Below, piece after piece: positions 17,518 through 26,481 of a stretch of 64,000 nucleotides of DNA. The translations under genes and the position numbers were made by a program. Under the pieces are notes generated by a model. The model saw only the letters and a program-made list of their open reading frames with translations. It ran no database searches and had not been told where the DNA came from. Within the stretch, counting starts at the first letter, position 1; every line of letters starts with the position of its first letter. The stretch comes from an uncultured Bacteroidota bacterium (GTDB taxonomy: Bacteria > Bacteroidota > Bacteroidia > Chitinophagales > Chitinophagaceae), in the NCBI GenBank assembly GCA_903903635.1, contig CAIUZK010000256.1:30809-94808 (forward strand), written 5' to 3'.

Positions 17518-17760
17518 GGTTTTTTATTATCTCTTTTATTTACCTGATACAATATATCAATCCTATACTTTTATTTTAAACTGAACCATGCAGGTTACAT
17601 TGCCACATTCTTCCAGGCGTTGCCAAATAAACAAATAGTTATTTTTTTCAGGATTTTTAAATCAGCCGATTTTACCTGCTTCGTTCCTTTGTAATACTTT
17701 CCGAAAATTGAACTCATTGTACAAGGTTATAAATATGAAGATTGATTGCAACAGCAGGAA

Positions 17761-18384
17761 TTATACAGTTTCCTTGTGAATTTTCTGTACCACTAATACA
17801 ATCGCCTGTACAATTCCATCGTTTAAATTCATATAGCTTGATTCCTCTGAAATGTATACCCTGAATTCAGTATCGTCTTTAAAAAGTTTTAGTGATTTGT
17901 TTGTTTTCTTATCTGTTTTTAAGAACAGCCACCCGTTTGGGTTTAGCAATTTTTTTATAGCTATTATATATTCCGGTTTATACTTTTTAGGAATTAAAGC
18001 AAAACACCCCCTGTCAATAATCAGGTCAAACTGACCTGTAAGTTTAGATAATAAAATGTCGTCCTCTATAAATTTTACATCTGCCTTGTTTTGTGCTGCC
18101 AGTTTATTGGCATGTTTTATAGCAGATGGGGAAATATCAGTTGCCGTAACTTCAAACCCTTTTTCAGCAAGATAGATTGCCTGTTCTCCTGTTCCGGTAC
18201 CAACATCAAGCAATTTACCCTTAGTAATATTAAGATTAGAAAGCTGCTTTTCAAAATCAGGATCAAGGCTGGCTTGTGGAGATAAAAAATGTTTGGAAAC
18301 TGATTTATCAACAGCATTCTTTTTTCTGTAATTAGCTTCCCATTGTAAAGCCTGTATAACCTTCCCTAATGTAAAATCATCCAT
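17761..18384 (-). CDS. Class I SAM-dependent methyltransferase
   Basis: The 207-residue product has the Rossmann methyltransferase motif I LLDVGTGTGEQ at residues 58-68, an acidic motif II residue in VTATDISP (Asp83) and FDLIIDRGCFALIP. The layout resembles TehB or thiopurine methyltransferase-like small-molecule enzymes. No DNA-binding or DNA-methylase motif (NPPY or PC) is present, so it is not the partner of the Vsr gene further right. The substrate is unknown. It stands alone. Confidence 0.8.
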   Translation of the reverse strand: MDDFTLGKVIQALQWEANYRKKNAVDKSVSKHFLSPQASLDPDFEKQLSNLNITKGKLLDVGTGTGEQAIYLAEKGFEVTATDISPSAIKHANKLAAQNKADVKFIEDDILLSKLTGQFDLIIDRGCFALIPKKYKPEYIIAIKKLLNPNGWLFLKTDKKTNKSLKLFKDDTEFRVYISEESSYMNLNDGIVQAIVLVVQKIHKETV

Positions 18385-18661
18385 ATCCAGGCAGTTTTAA
18401 CATGGTAAAGATAACTCTTCTATTTGGGTGAAAAAGAGTTTATCTGGTATAGAAAAATTTGGCCGTATTCCTGTTTCATGATACATATCCTGATTGTTGC
18501 TTTTAAATGATAACGCGGTGCATTGTTTAATCGGTTTAGCCGCTCCTTTATAATCCTGCCATATTGATACTTGATGAGGCTACTTCTTCTATTGACCGTG
18601 AAAGCGGAAAGGCCGGAAAGACCATAACCTTATTTTTTTGAGTGAGCACAACCGTGCTGAA

Positions 18662-20638
18662 TTACTCATATATCTTAAAATGCGTCCGCTTCAGGTCCAT
18701 CTTAGTGATCGGCGCTACCACCATCGGTATCTTCTCCGTTCGTGTTTCACTCGTATCCAGCCCGAACGACTTATCATCCGACAACGACAGGTGCTTCAGG
18801 AAGAAATAACTATGCAGGATAAATCCCTCACTGGCTGCAAATTCATTATCGGTAGATAAGAATGTTTCCAGTATTATAAACACAAAATCTGCCGCCAGGT
18901 GGTGCTTGTTCAGCGATGGATAAGGGCTCGATATATCCAGCTCATTATGCGATGCCATCTCCTCCACTACTTTGCGCATCATCAGGTTGATTCGCGGCTG
19001 AACCCGGAATCCCAGCCTGAACTCAACCCTGATTATCTTATCCTTCTTCAGTTCCTCTACTGTATATTCCATGGTATACGGCTCATCCGTTCGCTCTACA
19101 TGCACAAACCAGTATATATCCGCCCGCTTGGGTTTCCTGCTGAATATCGAATAAATGATCCGCTCCTCTATCTGGTAGGTATTATTCGCCTTCGTCAGGA
19201 ATATGGCATGTGTCGCAAATTTCGGCACCTTGGTATCCTTGCTCAGGTCATCCAGCAACGGTATATATTCTTTCATATTCACAAACTTCAGGAAACGGTT
19301 ATGGATCTTCCTTGCCCGATACCATATATACATGGTAAATATCAGACCTATCTCAAATACCAGGAAGAACAACCTTTTCACGATCTTTACTGCATTGGCA
19401 ATGAAAAAAGACGACTCAACCGATACAAATAAGAGCAGTATGATCACTACCACCCACAAAGGCCAGTGCTTCACATACCTAAGGAAGTAGTACACAAGTA
19501 TTGTAGTCATCAGCATCGCAATGGTTATCGAAAAACCATAGGCTGCTGTCATTGCTTCTGATGTCTGGAAATACAATACTACCAGTATGCAGCCCGCACA
19601 AAGTATCCAGTTAATACTCGGAATATAGATTTGTCCCCGCACGGTAGTCGGGAATTTCACCCGCACCTTGGGCCAGAAGTTCAGGCTTATTGCCTCGCTG
19701 ATCAATGTAAATGACCCGCTGATCAATGCCTGGCTCGCAATAATAGTGGCTGCTGTAGCCAGTATGATTGACGGCAGCAGGAGCCCATGGGGAACGATCT
19801 CGAAAAAAGGGTTCACATCACCCAGCTTAGGCTTGTTTTGCAGCAACACCCACGCCCCCTGCCCCAGATAATTAAGCACAAGCGTTGTTTTCACAAACAA
19901 CCAGCTTACCTGTATGTTCCGCCTGCCACAATGCCCCAGGTCAGAATACAGCGCCTCGGCTCCTGTTGTACACAGGAACACCGCACCCAGCAGCCAGAAC
20001 CCTTTCGGATGAAGGGTCAACAATTTAAATCCATATACCGGGCTCAGCGCCTTGAATATCTGCGGATAATGAAGTATCTGGTTAAGGCCATAAGTGCCCA
20101 TCATCATAAACCACAATAACATGATCGGCCCAAACGACCAGCCCACCACCTTGGCTCCGAACCGCTGAAAAATAAACAAGAGAATGATTATTGTCAGCAC
20201 CAGACCCATTACCAGGTGGTTGCCCGGTACGATCAGGTGTTCCATCCCCTTCACCCCGCTCAGTCCTTCAATTGCCGAAGTCACAGAGATCGGCGGAGTT
20301 ATAATACCATCCGCCAGCAAAGTCCCTGCCCCTATCATAGCTGGCAGCATCAGTTTCTTCCCATACCGCCGCACAAGAGCATAAAGCGAAAAGATGCCAC
20401 CCTCCCCCTTATTATCAGCCTGTAGCGTTATAAATATATATTTGAAGGTTGTCTGTAACGTCAGTGTCCAGAAAACACACGATATAGCCCCCAGCACCAG
20501 TTCTTCGGTAGCCTGCCCGCCTTCTTTCAGTATGGATTGAAATGTATATAATGGAGAGGTACCAATATCGCCGAATATGATCCCTAATGTAATCAAAAGT
20601 CCGGCAGTCGAAACTTTCTTAATATGACCAACGTCCAT
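18662..20638 (-). CDS. kup: KUP-family potassium uptake protein
   Basis: Kup/HAK transporters import K+ with protons across the inner membrane. The 658-residue product starts with the signature LGIIFGDIGTSPLYTFQSIL and GAISCVFWTLTLQTTFKYIF, contains KGEGGIFSLYALV and GADGIITPP-type sequence (LLADGIITPPISVTSAIEGL), about 12 membrane helices in the first 430 residues, and a cytosolic C-terminal domain. Family length is 610-670. It appears monocistronic, with an AT-rich upstream gap. Confidence 0.96.
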   Translation of the reverse strand: MDVGHIKKVSTAGLLITLGIIFGDIGTSPLYTFQSILKEGGQATEELVLGAISCVFWTLTLQTTFKYIFITLQADNKGEGGIFSLYALVRRYGKKLMLPAMIGAGTLLADGIITPPISVTSAIEGLSGVKGMEHLIVPGNHLVMGLVLTIIILLFIFQRFGAKVVGWSFGPIMLLWFMMMGTYGLNQILHYPQIFKALSPVYGFKLLTLHPKGFWLLGAVFLCTTGAEALYSDLGHCGRRNIQVSWLFVKTTLVLNYLGQGAWVLLQNKPKLGDVNPFFEIVPHGLLLPSIILATAATIIASQALISGSFTLISEAISLNFWPKVRVKFPTTVRGQIYIPSINWILCAGCILVVLYFQTSEAMTAAYGFSITIAMLMTTILVYYFLRYVKHWPLWVVVIILLLFVSVESSFFIANAVKIVKRLFFLVFEIGLIFTMYIWYRARKIHNRFLKFVNMKEYIPLLDDLSKDTKVPKFATHAIFLTKANNTYQIEERIIYSIFSRKPKRADIYWFVHVERTDEPYTMEYTVEELKKDKIIRVEFRLGFRVQPRINLMMRKVVEEMASHNELDISSPYPSLNKHHLAADFVFIILETFLSTDNEFAASEGFILHSYFFLKHLSLSDDKSFGLDTSETRTEKIPMVVAPITKMDLKRTHFKIYE

Positions 20639-21049
20639 TACTGATTTCCCTTGTTATATATGGGATGGCGAAGTTATACCACTTGTAAATCATAAAAAAA
20701 AAATATTTCCGATAGTTTTGCAAAAATCTAATTTATCCCTCATAGTTGTGTATACAGGGTAGCTGTCCGGCAGGCAGGGAAAGCGCCGCCCTTTTTAAAT
20801 TGCTGCGCCACCGCTAAAGCTAAGGCGGCACGCGGTCCGCGGCAAAAGGGGTAGCTCTACGCTGTGGTTGTTAGGGGAATGCTATTAAGGTGCGCCGCCA
20901 GGCGGTTGCTATTGAGCTTTTGTAATTCACTTAGGGATTTTGTTTAAACCTAGCCGACTTCTGCTTTTTTCATTAGCTATCGTATCTGCTAAAAAGGCAA
21001 GTCTAAGGTTTTAAGTGGATATTTGTGGTATGACCAAAATGCGATTGAT
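20639..21049. other. Intergenic gap with a GC-rich segment
   Basis: The part next to kup is AT-rich and must hold its promoter. From about 20760 to 20920 the composition changes to GC-rich with short palindromic pieces (GCGCCGCC, CGCGGTCCGCG). No open frame or RNA that I recognise is present. Confidence 0.5.
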
Positions 21050-21427
21050 ATGAAAAAGTGGCTGGGCCTGTTGATTGCGGCGGCATTAATGCCCTGCTGG
21101 GCCATTTGCCAGGATTGCCAGGTAATACCTGTACATACTCCCCGCACGTATGTGAAACCTGATGATTCTGCGGTTGAGGCAACTATTTTGCGTGGACAGG
21201 ACCACTTTGTGGTAAAACTGGAAGAAAAACGCCGGTATGGCACCAGAAAGGAACACACCATATACCAGTGCGGCATATTGAGCGCCAACCTCGATACCAT
21301 GTCGTTTTCCACCTTTCATGCGGTAGACCATGTGCGGGTAATAAAGGTGCGGAGTAAACAAAAAATATATTACTACGAAATAGGCGATGGCCTCAAGCTG
21401 ATAAGGGAGGAGGAGGTTAGCCACTGA
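21050..21427 (+). CDS. Small secreted hypothetical protein
   Basis: From the ATG at 21050 it has 125 residues with a clear signal peptide (MKKWLGLLIAAALMPCWAIC, cleavage near Ala/Gln). The mature part is short and beta-rich and contains three Cys. It has no recognised domain. An upstream in-frame start at 21023 would precede the signal peptide and is less likely. It stands alone, convergent with the helicase gene. Confidence 0.6.
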   Translation: MKKWLGLLIAAALMPCWAICQDCQVIPVHTPRTYVKPDDSAVEATILRGQDHFVVKLEEKRRYGTRKEHTIYQCGILSANLDTMSFSTFHAVDHVRVIKVRSKQKIYYYEIGDGLKLIREEEVSH

Positions 21428-21560
21428 TTGGGGCCGGGGTTACGTGCGTTGCAAATGCACTGCCGGTGCATTCCAGTTACAAACGGGAACGAGGGAAGGT
21501 TTGAATTTCCAATTTCCAATGTAGCAATTTCCAATTTTGAATGAGTACTACATTAGGAAA

Positions 21561-24500
21561 CTAGCTCGCTGACAATTTTGCGGAATCTGTCCATAAATAG
21601 GCTGGTAAAGGTTCGTTTAATTCCCAAGTAATATTCATTGGCTTTTGACCTTCATGTTCTATGTAATTTGCATCCCCTAAAAAAACATAACCAATTGTAT
21701 TACCAAATTCATCATTGTTTCTCTCTCTAACAAAAAGCAATATTTTCTTATTGTTTACCCTTTGTTTCACATAACTCAACCCTGCTCCTATCTCCGCTTT
21801 TGCTGAATTTTGCGACTGCCAATGAAATAAGCGGTCACTGAAAGCATAGTCATTATATAATGTAGTTGGAGAATATTCTTTTTCGGATTTTTCTAAAGTG
21901 ATAAATAGGATTTCAGTGTTTTTTGCATTTATATTAATAACACCGGCTTGAGAAACCTGTTTATTCTCAAAGGTATGATACCCAAAAGCACAACATATTT
22001 GTTCCCTTGTATATCGACTGTGAATTTTCAATGGCATCGAATATCCTAAGTCGATTTCTTTCTCTATAAAATCGATTTTATCAATAAGAATTTCTAGAAA
22101 CTCTATTAGCTCATGGTTTAGGATTATATTATTTCCGATTGCCTTTATACTATCATTTAAATTTTCAAATCCCTTAGGATTTTGCCATACATCATAATGC
22201 AACATTAAGCACATTGTTTTTTCACATTCATCTAATTGGTCAATGTTTATGTTGAAATTTTGTTTAGCCAATTTCAAAATAAAGCTCAAATACGAAATCG
22301 AATTATTTAATAGCCACTTTTTCCCAATTGCTCTTACCAATTCAATTTCGTTTTTTGCTGAGAAATCAGATAGAACCCCTGCCTCGGCACATAATCTTGT
22401 CCAGCTACCTTTTTTATAAATATACTGAAGTGGGATTTTATACTCTTCTAAAAAATGTTGAAGAGTTAGAGGTTTATCAATATTATGTTTATAACTGCGA
22501 ATTTTCTCCAACAACTGTTTACGATTGAAATTAGTTGCAGCAGCAATATTCTGAAGTATATACTCCTTAGCCTTTTTTTCTAGAATAATGGAACAGCCTA
22601 ACGGCAAATGTGGAAATTCATCCTCAATTTCTTTAAAAGTTGATGTTTTTGTCTTTCCAATTAAGGCTCTGAATTTCATTTCGAAATCATACTCAGGTCT
22701 CGAATTCCCAACAAAATCTAACACTGTTAAACAATCTTTATTTGTCGCTTTCCTTAATCCTCTGCCTAATTGTTGCAGAAATACAGTTAAGCTTTCTGTT
22801 GGTCTTAAAAACAGCACTGTATCAATTTCCGGAATATCAACACCCTCATTAAAAATATCAACTACAAAAAGATAACTTATTTCTCTTGATAGTAATTTTA
22901 ACCTCAAAACATCTCTAAGATCACTGTTATTGCTTGTAAGGTAATCTGCACTAATTCCTGCTTGGTTAAAGCTATCAGCCATATATTTGGCATGTTCTTG
23001 AGATACACAAAAGCCTAACGCACAAACATCCTTTGCATCAGTCAAGTATTTATTGAGATTAAAAAGAATCTCACTCAATCTCTGATTATTCTTTGTATAA
23101 AGTTCAGTTAATTCGCTTTGAACATATTTACCATTCTCCCAATGTACATTCGACAAATCAATACTATCTGTGATGCCAAAATATTGAAATGGGCATAAAA
23201 ACTCTTTGTTTATTGCCTCTGGTAGCCTTATTTCAGCAGCAATTACATTACAAAAATCAGCAAGAATATTTTCATTATCCATTCTCTCTGGGGTGGCAGT
23301 TAAACCCAATAGAATTTTAGGACTAAACTTCATTAATACAGGCCTGTAACTTTTTGCAGCAATATGATGAACTTCATCAATTACAATATAATCATAGTAT
23401 TCAGCAGAAAGATCCAAATTCGATAATTGATTATTCAATGTTTGAATTGATGCAAAAACACAATCGTATCTTGTAGGAATCAGACCATCGACCCATAATT
23501 CTCCGAAATTATTATCTTTCAATACTCCTCTAAAAGTTGCCTGTGATTGTTCTAGAATTTCTTTTCTATGAGCGATAAAAAGCAAACGAGACCTTGAATT
23601 GTTTTCTTTAAAACTCCTATAGTCAAAGGCGGCAATTACGGTTTTCCCAGTTCCGGTTGCTGCAACAATCAAATTCTTATATCGTTTATGTAGTTCTCTT
23701 TCAGCAATTAGTTTTTCCAAAATTTCCTTTTGGTAATTATGTGGAGTTAAATCGAAATATGCAATAACAGGTGCATTGATGTTCTTTTGCCTATCTAAGG
23801 AAGTTCTAAGCTTCTCCCTATCTTTTGACTGATCAAATAGTTCAAACCCTTCATCTTGCCAATAGGATTCAAATGTTTTCTTAAACTTATCAATAACATG
23901 GCTGATTTCTTTTGTAGTGATTTTAATATTCCATTCCATCCCATTTGTTATTGCTGAACGAGATAGATTCGATGAGCCAATATAGCCTGTGTGGAAACCA
24001 CTATCCCTTAAAAACAAATATGCCTTAGCATGAAGTCTTTCACTTTGGGTATTATAAGATATCTTGACTTCTGTATTCTTTAACTTTGATAAGTACTCAA
24101 TAGCCTTTAAATCCGTAACTCCCATATATGAAGTAGTTAAGACTTTTAGCCTACCACCTGAATTTGTAAATTCTTCCAACTCTTTTTGAAAAACTCTAAT
24201 GCCCCCATACTTTATAAAAGAAACTAAAAAGCAAATTTCATTTGCAGATAGTATTTCCTTTTTCAATTCGCTTTCCAAAGTTATTCTCAGATTACTCCCT
24301 CCTGTAAACAATTCACTCTGAGTAAATCTCGTATATGGTGTAATTTGTTTCAGTCGATAATCTAGATCGACATAATCATTATCCAACTTAGATAGAATTG
24401 CCGTTAATATTCTTCCTTTGGTATCAATTAAATCCTCATCAAATGAGGAGGTAGCAAGTTCTTGATTCAATAATGTAATTATCCTGTTGGAAAGTTCAAT

Positions 24501-24704
24501 TTGCCTCTCAATATTATTATCACTTGATAAGGATGAAAGGGCAGATTGAATTACTTCGCCTAAATATTTAGATAAATAACTAGCAGCTTCTACTTTATCC
24601 AAGATAGCCTCTTGAACGTAAAACTTATTTCTATCTACTAGCTTCAATTTAGACGAAATGAGTCTATTTATCAATTGTTCGTATAATCCAAGTTCAAGCA
24701 TCAA
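21561..24704 (-). CDS. PLD-nuclease / DEAD-like helicase / DUF3427 protein
   Basis: The 1047-residue protein has three parts. Residues ~140-290 are a phospholipase D-like nuclease domain with one HKD-type motif (HAKAYLFLRD, then GYIGSSNLSRS). Residues ~325-690 are a superfamily II helicase with Walker A AATGTGKTVIAAF, Walker B VIDEVHH, LLGLTATPERMD and motif VI QQLGRGLRKA. The C-terminal ~180 residues match the DUF3427 layout (YSMPLKIHSRYTREQI and LFVRERNNDEFGNTIGYVFLG). It overlaps the upstream NUDIX gene by 11 bases. Such fusions are plausible anti-phage or DNA-processing proteins; the function of this family is not established as far as I know. Confidence 0.88.
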   Translation of the reverse strand: MMLELGLYEQLINRLISSKLKLVDRNKFYVQEAILDKVEAASYLSKYLGEVIQSALSSLSSDNNIERQIELSNRIITLLNQELATSSFDEDLIDTKGRILTAILSKLDNDYVDLDYRLKQITPYTRFTQSELFTGGSNLRITLESELKKEILSANEICFLVSFIKYGGIRVFQKELEEFTNSGGRLKVLTTSYMGVTDLKAIEYLSKLKNTEVKISYNTQSERLHAKAYLFLRDSGFHTGYIGSSNLSRSAITNGMEWNIKITTKEISHVIDKFKKTFESYWQDEGFELFDQSKDREKLRTSLDRQKNINAPVIAYFDLTPHNYQKEILEKLIAERELHKRYKNLIVAATGTGKTVIAAFDYRSFKENNSRSRLLFIAHRKEILEQSQATFRGVLKDNNFGELWVDGLIPTRYDCVFASIQTLNNQLSNLDLSAEYYDYIVIDEVHHIAAKSYRPVLMKFSPKILLGLTATPERMDNENILADFCNVIAAEIRLPEAINKEFLCPFQYFGITDSIDLSNVHWENGKYVQSELTELYTKNNQRLSEILFNLNKYLTDAKDVCALGFCVSQEHAKYMADSFNQAGISADYLTSNNSDLRDVLRLKLLSREISYLFVVDIFNEGVDIPEIDTVLFLRPTESLTVFLQQLGRGLRKATNKDCLTVLDFVGNSRPEYDFEMKFRALIGKTKTSTFKEIEDEFPHLPLGCSIILEKKAKEYILQNIAAATNFNRKQLLEKIRSYKHNIDKPLTLQHFLEEYKIPLQYIYKKGSWTRLCAEAGVLSDFSAKNEIELVRAIGKKWLLNNSISYLSFILKLAKQNFNINIDQLDECEKTMCLMLHYDVWQNPKGFENLNDSIKAIGNNIILNHELIEFLEILIDKIDFIEKEIDLGYSMPLKIHSRYTREQICCAFGYHTFENKQVSQAGVININAKNTEILFITLEKSEKEYSPTTLYNDYAFSDRLFHWQSQNSAKAEIGAGLSYVKQRVNNKKILLFVRERNNDEFGNTIGYVFLGDANYIEHEGQKPMNITWELNEPLPAYLWTDSAKLSAS

Positions 24705-25098
24705 TTGAGTTTATGTAATCATTAAGTATTGGAATATCGGCTGCTGCCCAATCTAATTCGGTAAGTTCGTCTATTCTGAACCACTTTGCGGCTTTATGCT
24801 CTATCAAAATCAATTCCCCTTCTAAATAATTAGAAATGAACGGAATTAAAACTATTGAAAAGGTTTCATAATCATATGGATAGTTCTTTAATCGTTCAGT
24901 TATCTCAACTGAAATATTTAGTTCTTCTTTAAGTTCTCGCTTAATGCAGGTTTCCGGACTTTCACCGATATCTACCTTTCCACCTGGGAACTCCCATTTC
25001 AGCGGCAACGACATTTTGTCGCCTCGCTGAGCAACTAATATTTTATCGTCAAGTCTTATAATTGCACAAGCAACTGCTATTGGATCCTTTATGGCCAT
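24694..25098 (-). CDS. NUDIX hydrolase, MutT/CTP-pyrophosphohydrolase-like
   Basis: The 134-residue product has a full Nudix box, EFPGGKVDIGESPETCIKR followed by ELKEEL, matching GX5EX7REUXEEXGU. The N-terminus VACAIIRLDDKILVAQRG and the C-terminal AAKWFRIDELTELDW are typical of 8-oxo-dGTPase/(d)CTP pyrophosphatases. It overlaps the helicase-nuclease gene downstream, so the pair is cotranscribed. A nucleotide-degrading enzyme beside a nuclease-helicase suggests a shared role in DNA defence or repair (inference). Confidence 0.9.
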   Translation of the reverse strand: MAIKDPIAVACAIIRLDDKILVAQRGDKMSLPLKWEFPGGKVDIGESPETCIKRELKEELNISVEITERLKNYPYDYETFSIVLIPFISNYLEGELILIEHKAAKWFRIDELTELDWAAADIPILNDYINSIDA

Positions 25099-25161
25099 GC
25101 GATCATGTTTTGGGAATTCATTCTTAGGTTCCAGCTGAGTTTTTGGCCTTCTTTCATAACA

Positions 25162-25347
25162 TCAAGGTACAAAATCTTCATCTTCAATGCACAAAAATTC
25201 ATACCCACACTCCGGCCACAAACAAGTGTGTACCTCATAGACTCCATAATAACCATCTACCTTTTCATAGAAACGTGTTCGCGAACTGCATTTCGGGCAG
25301 GTAACCGGCTGGTCATTCAATAAAAGAAAATTCCACGTTTCACCCAT
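25162..25347 (-). CDS. Small zinc-ribbon protein
   Basis: The 61-residue product has Cys17-x2-Cys20 (TCPKCSSRT) and Cys42-x4-Cys47 (TCLWPECGYEF), a likely zinc ribbon, and an acidic C-terminus (CIEDEDFVP). It lies 63 bases upstream of the NUDIX gene on the same strand and could be the first gene of a three-gene unit with NUDIX and helicase. The function is unknown. Confidence 0.6.
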   Translation of the reverse strand: MGETWNFLLLNDQPVTCPKCSSRTRFYEKVDGYYGVYEVHTCLWPECGYEFLCIEDEDFVP

Positions 25348-25786
25348 TTGGTAAATCTAACTAACCAATAGCATCGGGCATTCGACTATAAATCACGTTA
25401 TTGATACTATTATTTATTTAATAAAGCTTTTTTACAAGAAAGGAAAGTATTTTATCAACACAGGCAGACTTCACCTTGCACGCCCGCACGGTTATCACCC
25501 GCCAACCCGCAAAACCAACCCCAACAGCCTCTAAAAAATAAATATGCTAAATAATTAGGATTTTCCAATTACTCATTCTACCTTTGGCCCAAATTTATAC
25601 TAATATAGTGATATATTTAAATGTTAAGCAATCAAAAATCCAAATTATTTGTCGTTAATTATTTTTTTTATGCCAAAACAACCAATTATCCGTTGCCTCA
25701 ACACACCTGTACATAGCCTGCCGATGTGTTCATTTTGGCAAAAAATTTATAAACCACTGAAAATGAATAAGTTGCGATTTTAAAAA
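25348..25786. other. Intergenic region with an imperfect inverted repeat
   Basis: No gene is visible. TGCCAAAA (25671-25678) and TTTTGGCA (25733-25740) form an inverted repeat extended by flanking T- and A-runs. An inner arm AACACA/TGTGTT is nested inside, so a folded RNA of about 75 bases is possible. No known family is recognised. Confidence 0.4.
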
Positions 25787-25905
25787 CTTCCGGTTTCCGG
25801 AAACTTCCGGAAGCAAACCAGAAGTTTTTGCCCCAAAACCAGAAGTAAAACCAGAAGCAACCGGAAGTAAAACCAGAAGTGTTATGAAGCAAACCGGAAG
25901 TGTTT
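25787..25905. repeat. ACCRGAAGT short repeat cluster next to vsr
   Basis: About ten copies of AACC(A/G)GAAG(T/C) with 1-12 base spacing, plus two in opposite orientation (ACTTCCGG) at the left, lie directly after the vsr stop. The left part contains the palindrome TTTCCGGAAACTTCCGGAA. The repeats end about ten bases from the vsr coding end. Confidence 0.75.
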
Positions 25906-25914
25906 GGGGGCTTT

Positions 25915-26340
25915 TTACCCCAGCCTTAAGGCCAGTTTCTTTACCACCGCAGCCAGCGTGCGGTTCAGGTGAGCAGGTTTCAGCACGCACTCCCAAACCA
26001 GTATCACCCGCCATCCCGCTTTCTTTAAAGCCTTGATGGCTTTGGCATCATTGTCGCGGTTGTGGTTTATTTTATTCAGCCACCATTCGGAGCGGGTCTT
26101 GGGCACTACATAGTATTTGCAACCTTCGTGCCCATGCCAGAAACAGCCATTAATAAAGATCACGGTGCGGTAACGGGGCAGCACTATATCGGGCTTGCCG
26201 GGCATATCCTTTACATGCAGGCGGTAACGGTAACCCAGGCCATGCAGGTAGCGGCGCACCAGCATTTCTGGCTTGGTGTCTTTGCCCTTAATGCGGCTCA
26301 TGTTGTAACTGCGCGTAGCTGTGCTATGAACGTCGGCCAT
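25915..26340 (-). CDS. vsr: Very short patch repair endonuclease Vsr
   Basis: Vsr nicks DNA 5' of T in T:G mismatches produced by deamination of 5-methylcytosine. The 141-residue product has the family pattern: SRIKGKDTKPEMLVRRYLHG, PGKPDIVLPRYRTVIFING with Asp51, CFWHGHEGC with His69 and the zinc-site Cys66 and Cys74, and WWLNKINHNRDND. Length is normal. Vsr genes usually accompany a cytosine-5 DNA methyltransferase, but none is in this window. Short repeats flank both ends. Confidence 0.95.
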   Translation of the reverse strand: MADVHSTATRSYNMSRIKGKDTKPEMLVRRYLHGLGYRYRLHVKDMPGKPDIVLPRYRTVIFINGCFWHGHEGCKYYVVPKTRSEWWLNKINHNRDNDAKAIKALKKAGWRVILVWECVLKPAHLNRTLAAVVKKLALRLG

Positions 26341-26357
26341 ATCAGTAATGCGAAGTT

Positions 26358-26414
26358 AATGCGGTAATGTGATGGAAATGCGGCAATGTGGGAGAAATGC
26401 GATAATGTGAGAGG
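26358..26414. repeat. Three tandem copies of a 19-bp repeat upstream of vsr
   Basis: Three contiguous units (26358-26376, 26377-26395, 26396-26414) share AATGCGnnAATGTGnnnGA, followed by a partial AATGCC. They lie just upstream of the vsr start, in its likely promoter or leader. Confidence 0.8.
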
Positions 26415-26427
26415 AATGCCCAATAAC

Positions 26428-26460
26428 AAAAAAACACCCGAAGCACAATGCCCCGGGTGT
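26428..26460 (-). terminator. Rho-independent terminator of the 26482-27519 gene
   Basis: A seven-base stem (ACACCCG at 26434-26440, CGGGTGT at 26454-26460) is followed on the minus strand by seven T residues. It sits 22 bases after the stop of the secreted protein gene. Confidence 0.8.
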
Positions 26461-26481
26461 AGCAAAACAAACACACTGTTT

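Noticed and set aside
17761..18384. DNA methyltransferase partner for Vsr
   Set aside because: Motifs fit a small-molecule class I methyltransferase. There is no PC or NPPY motif and it lies 7.5 kb away.
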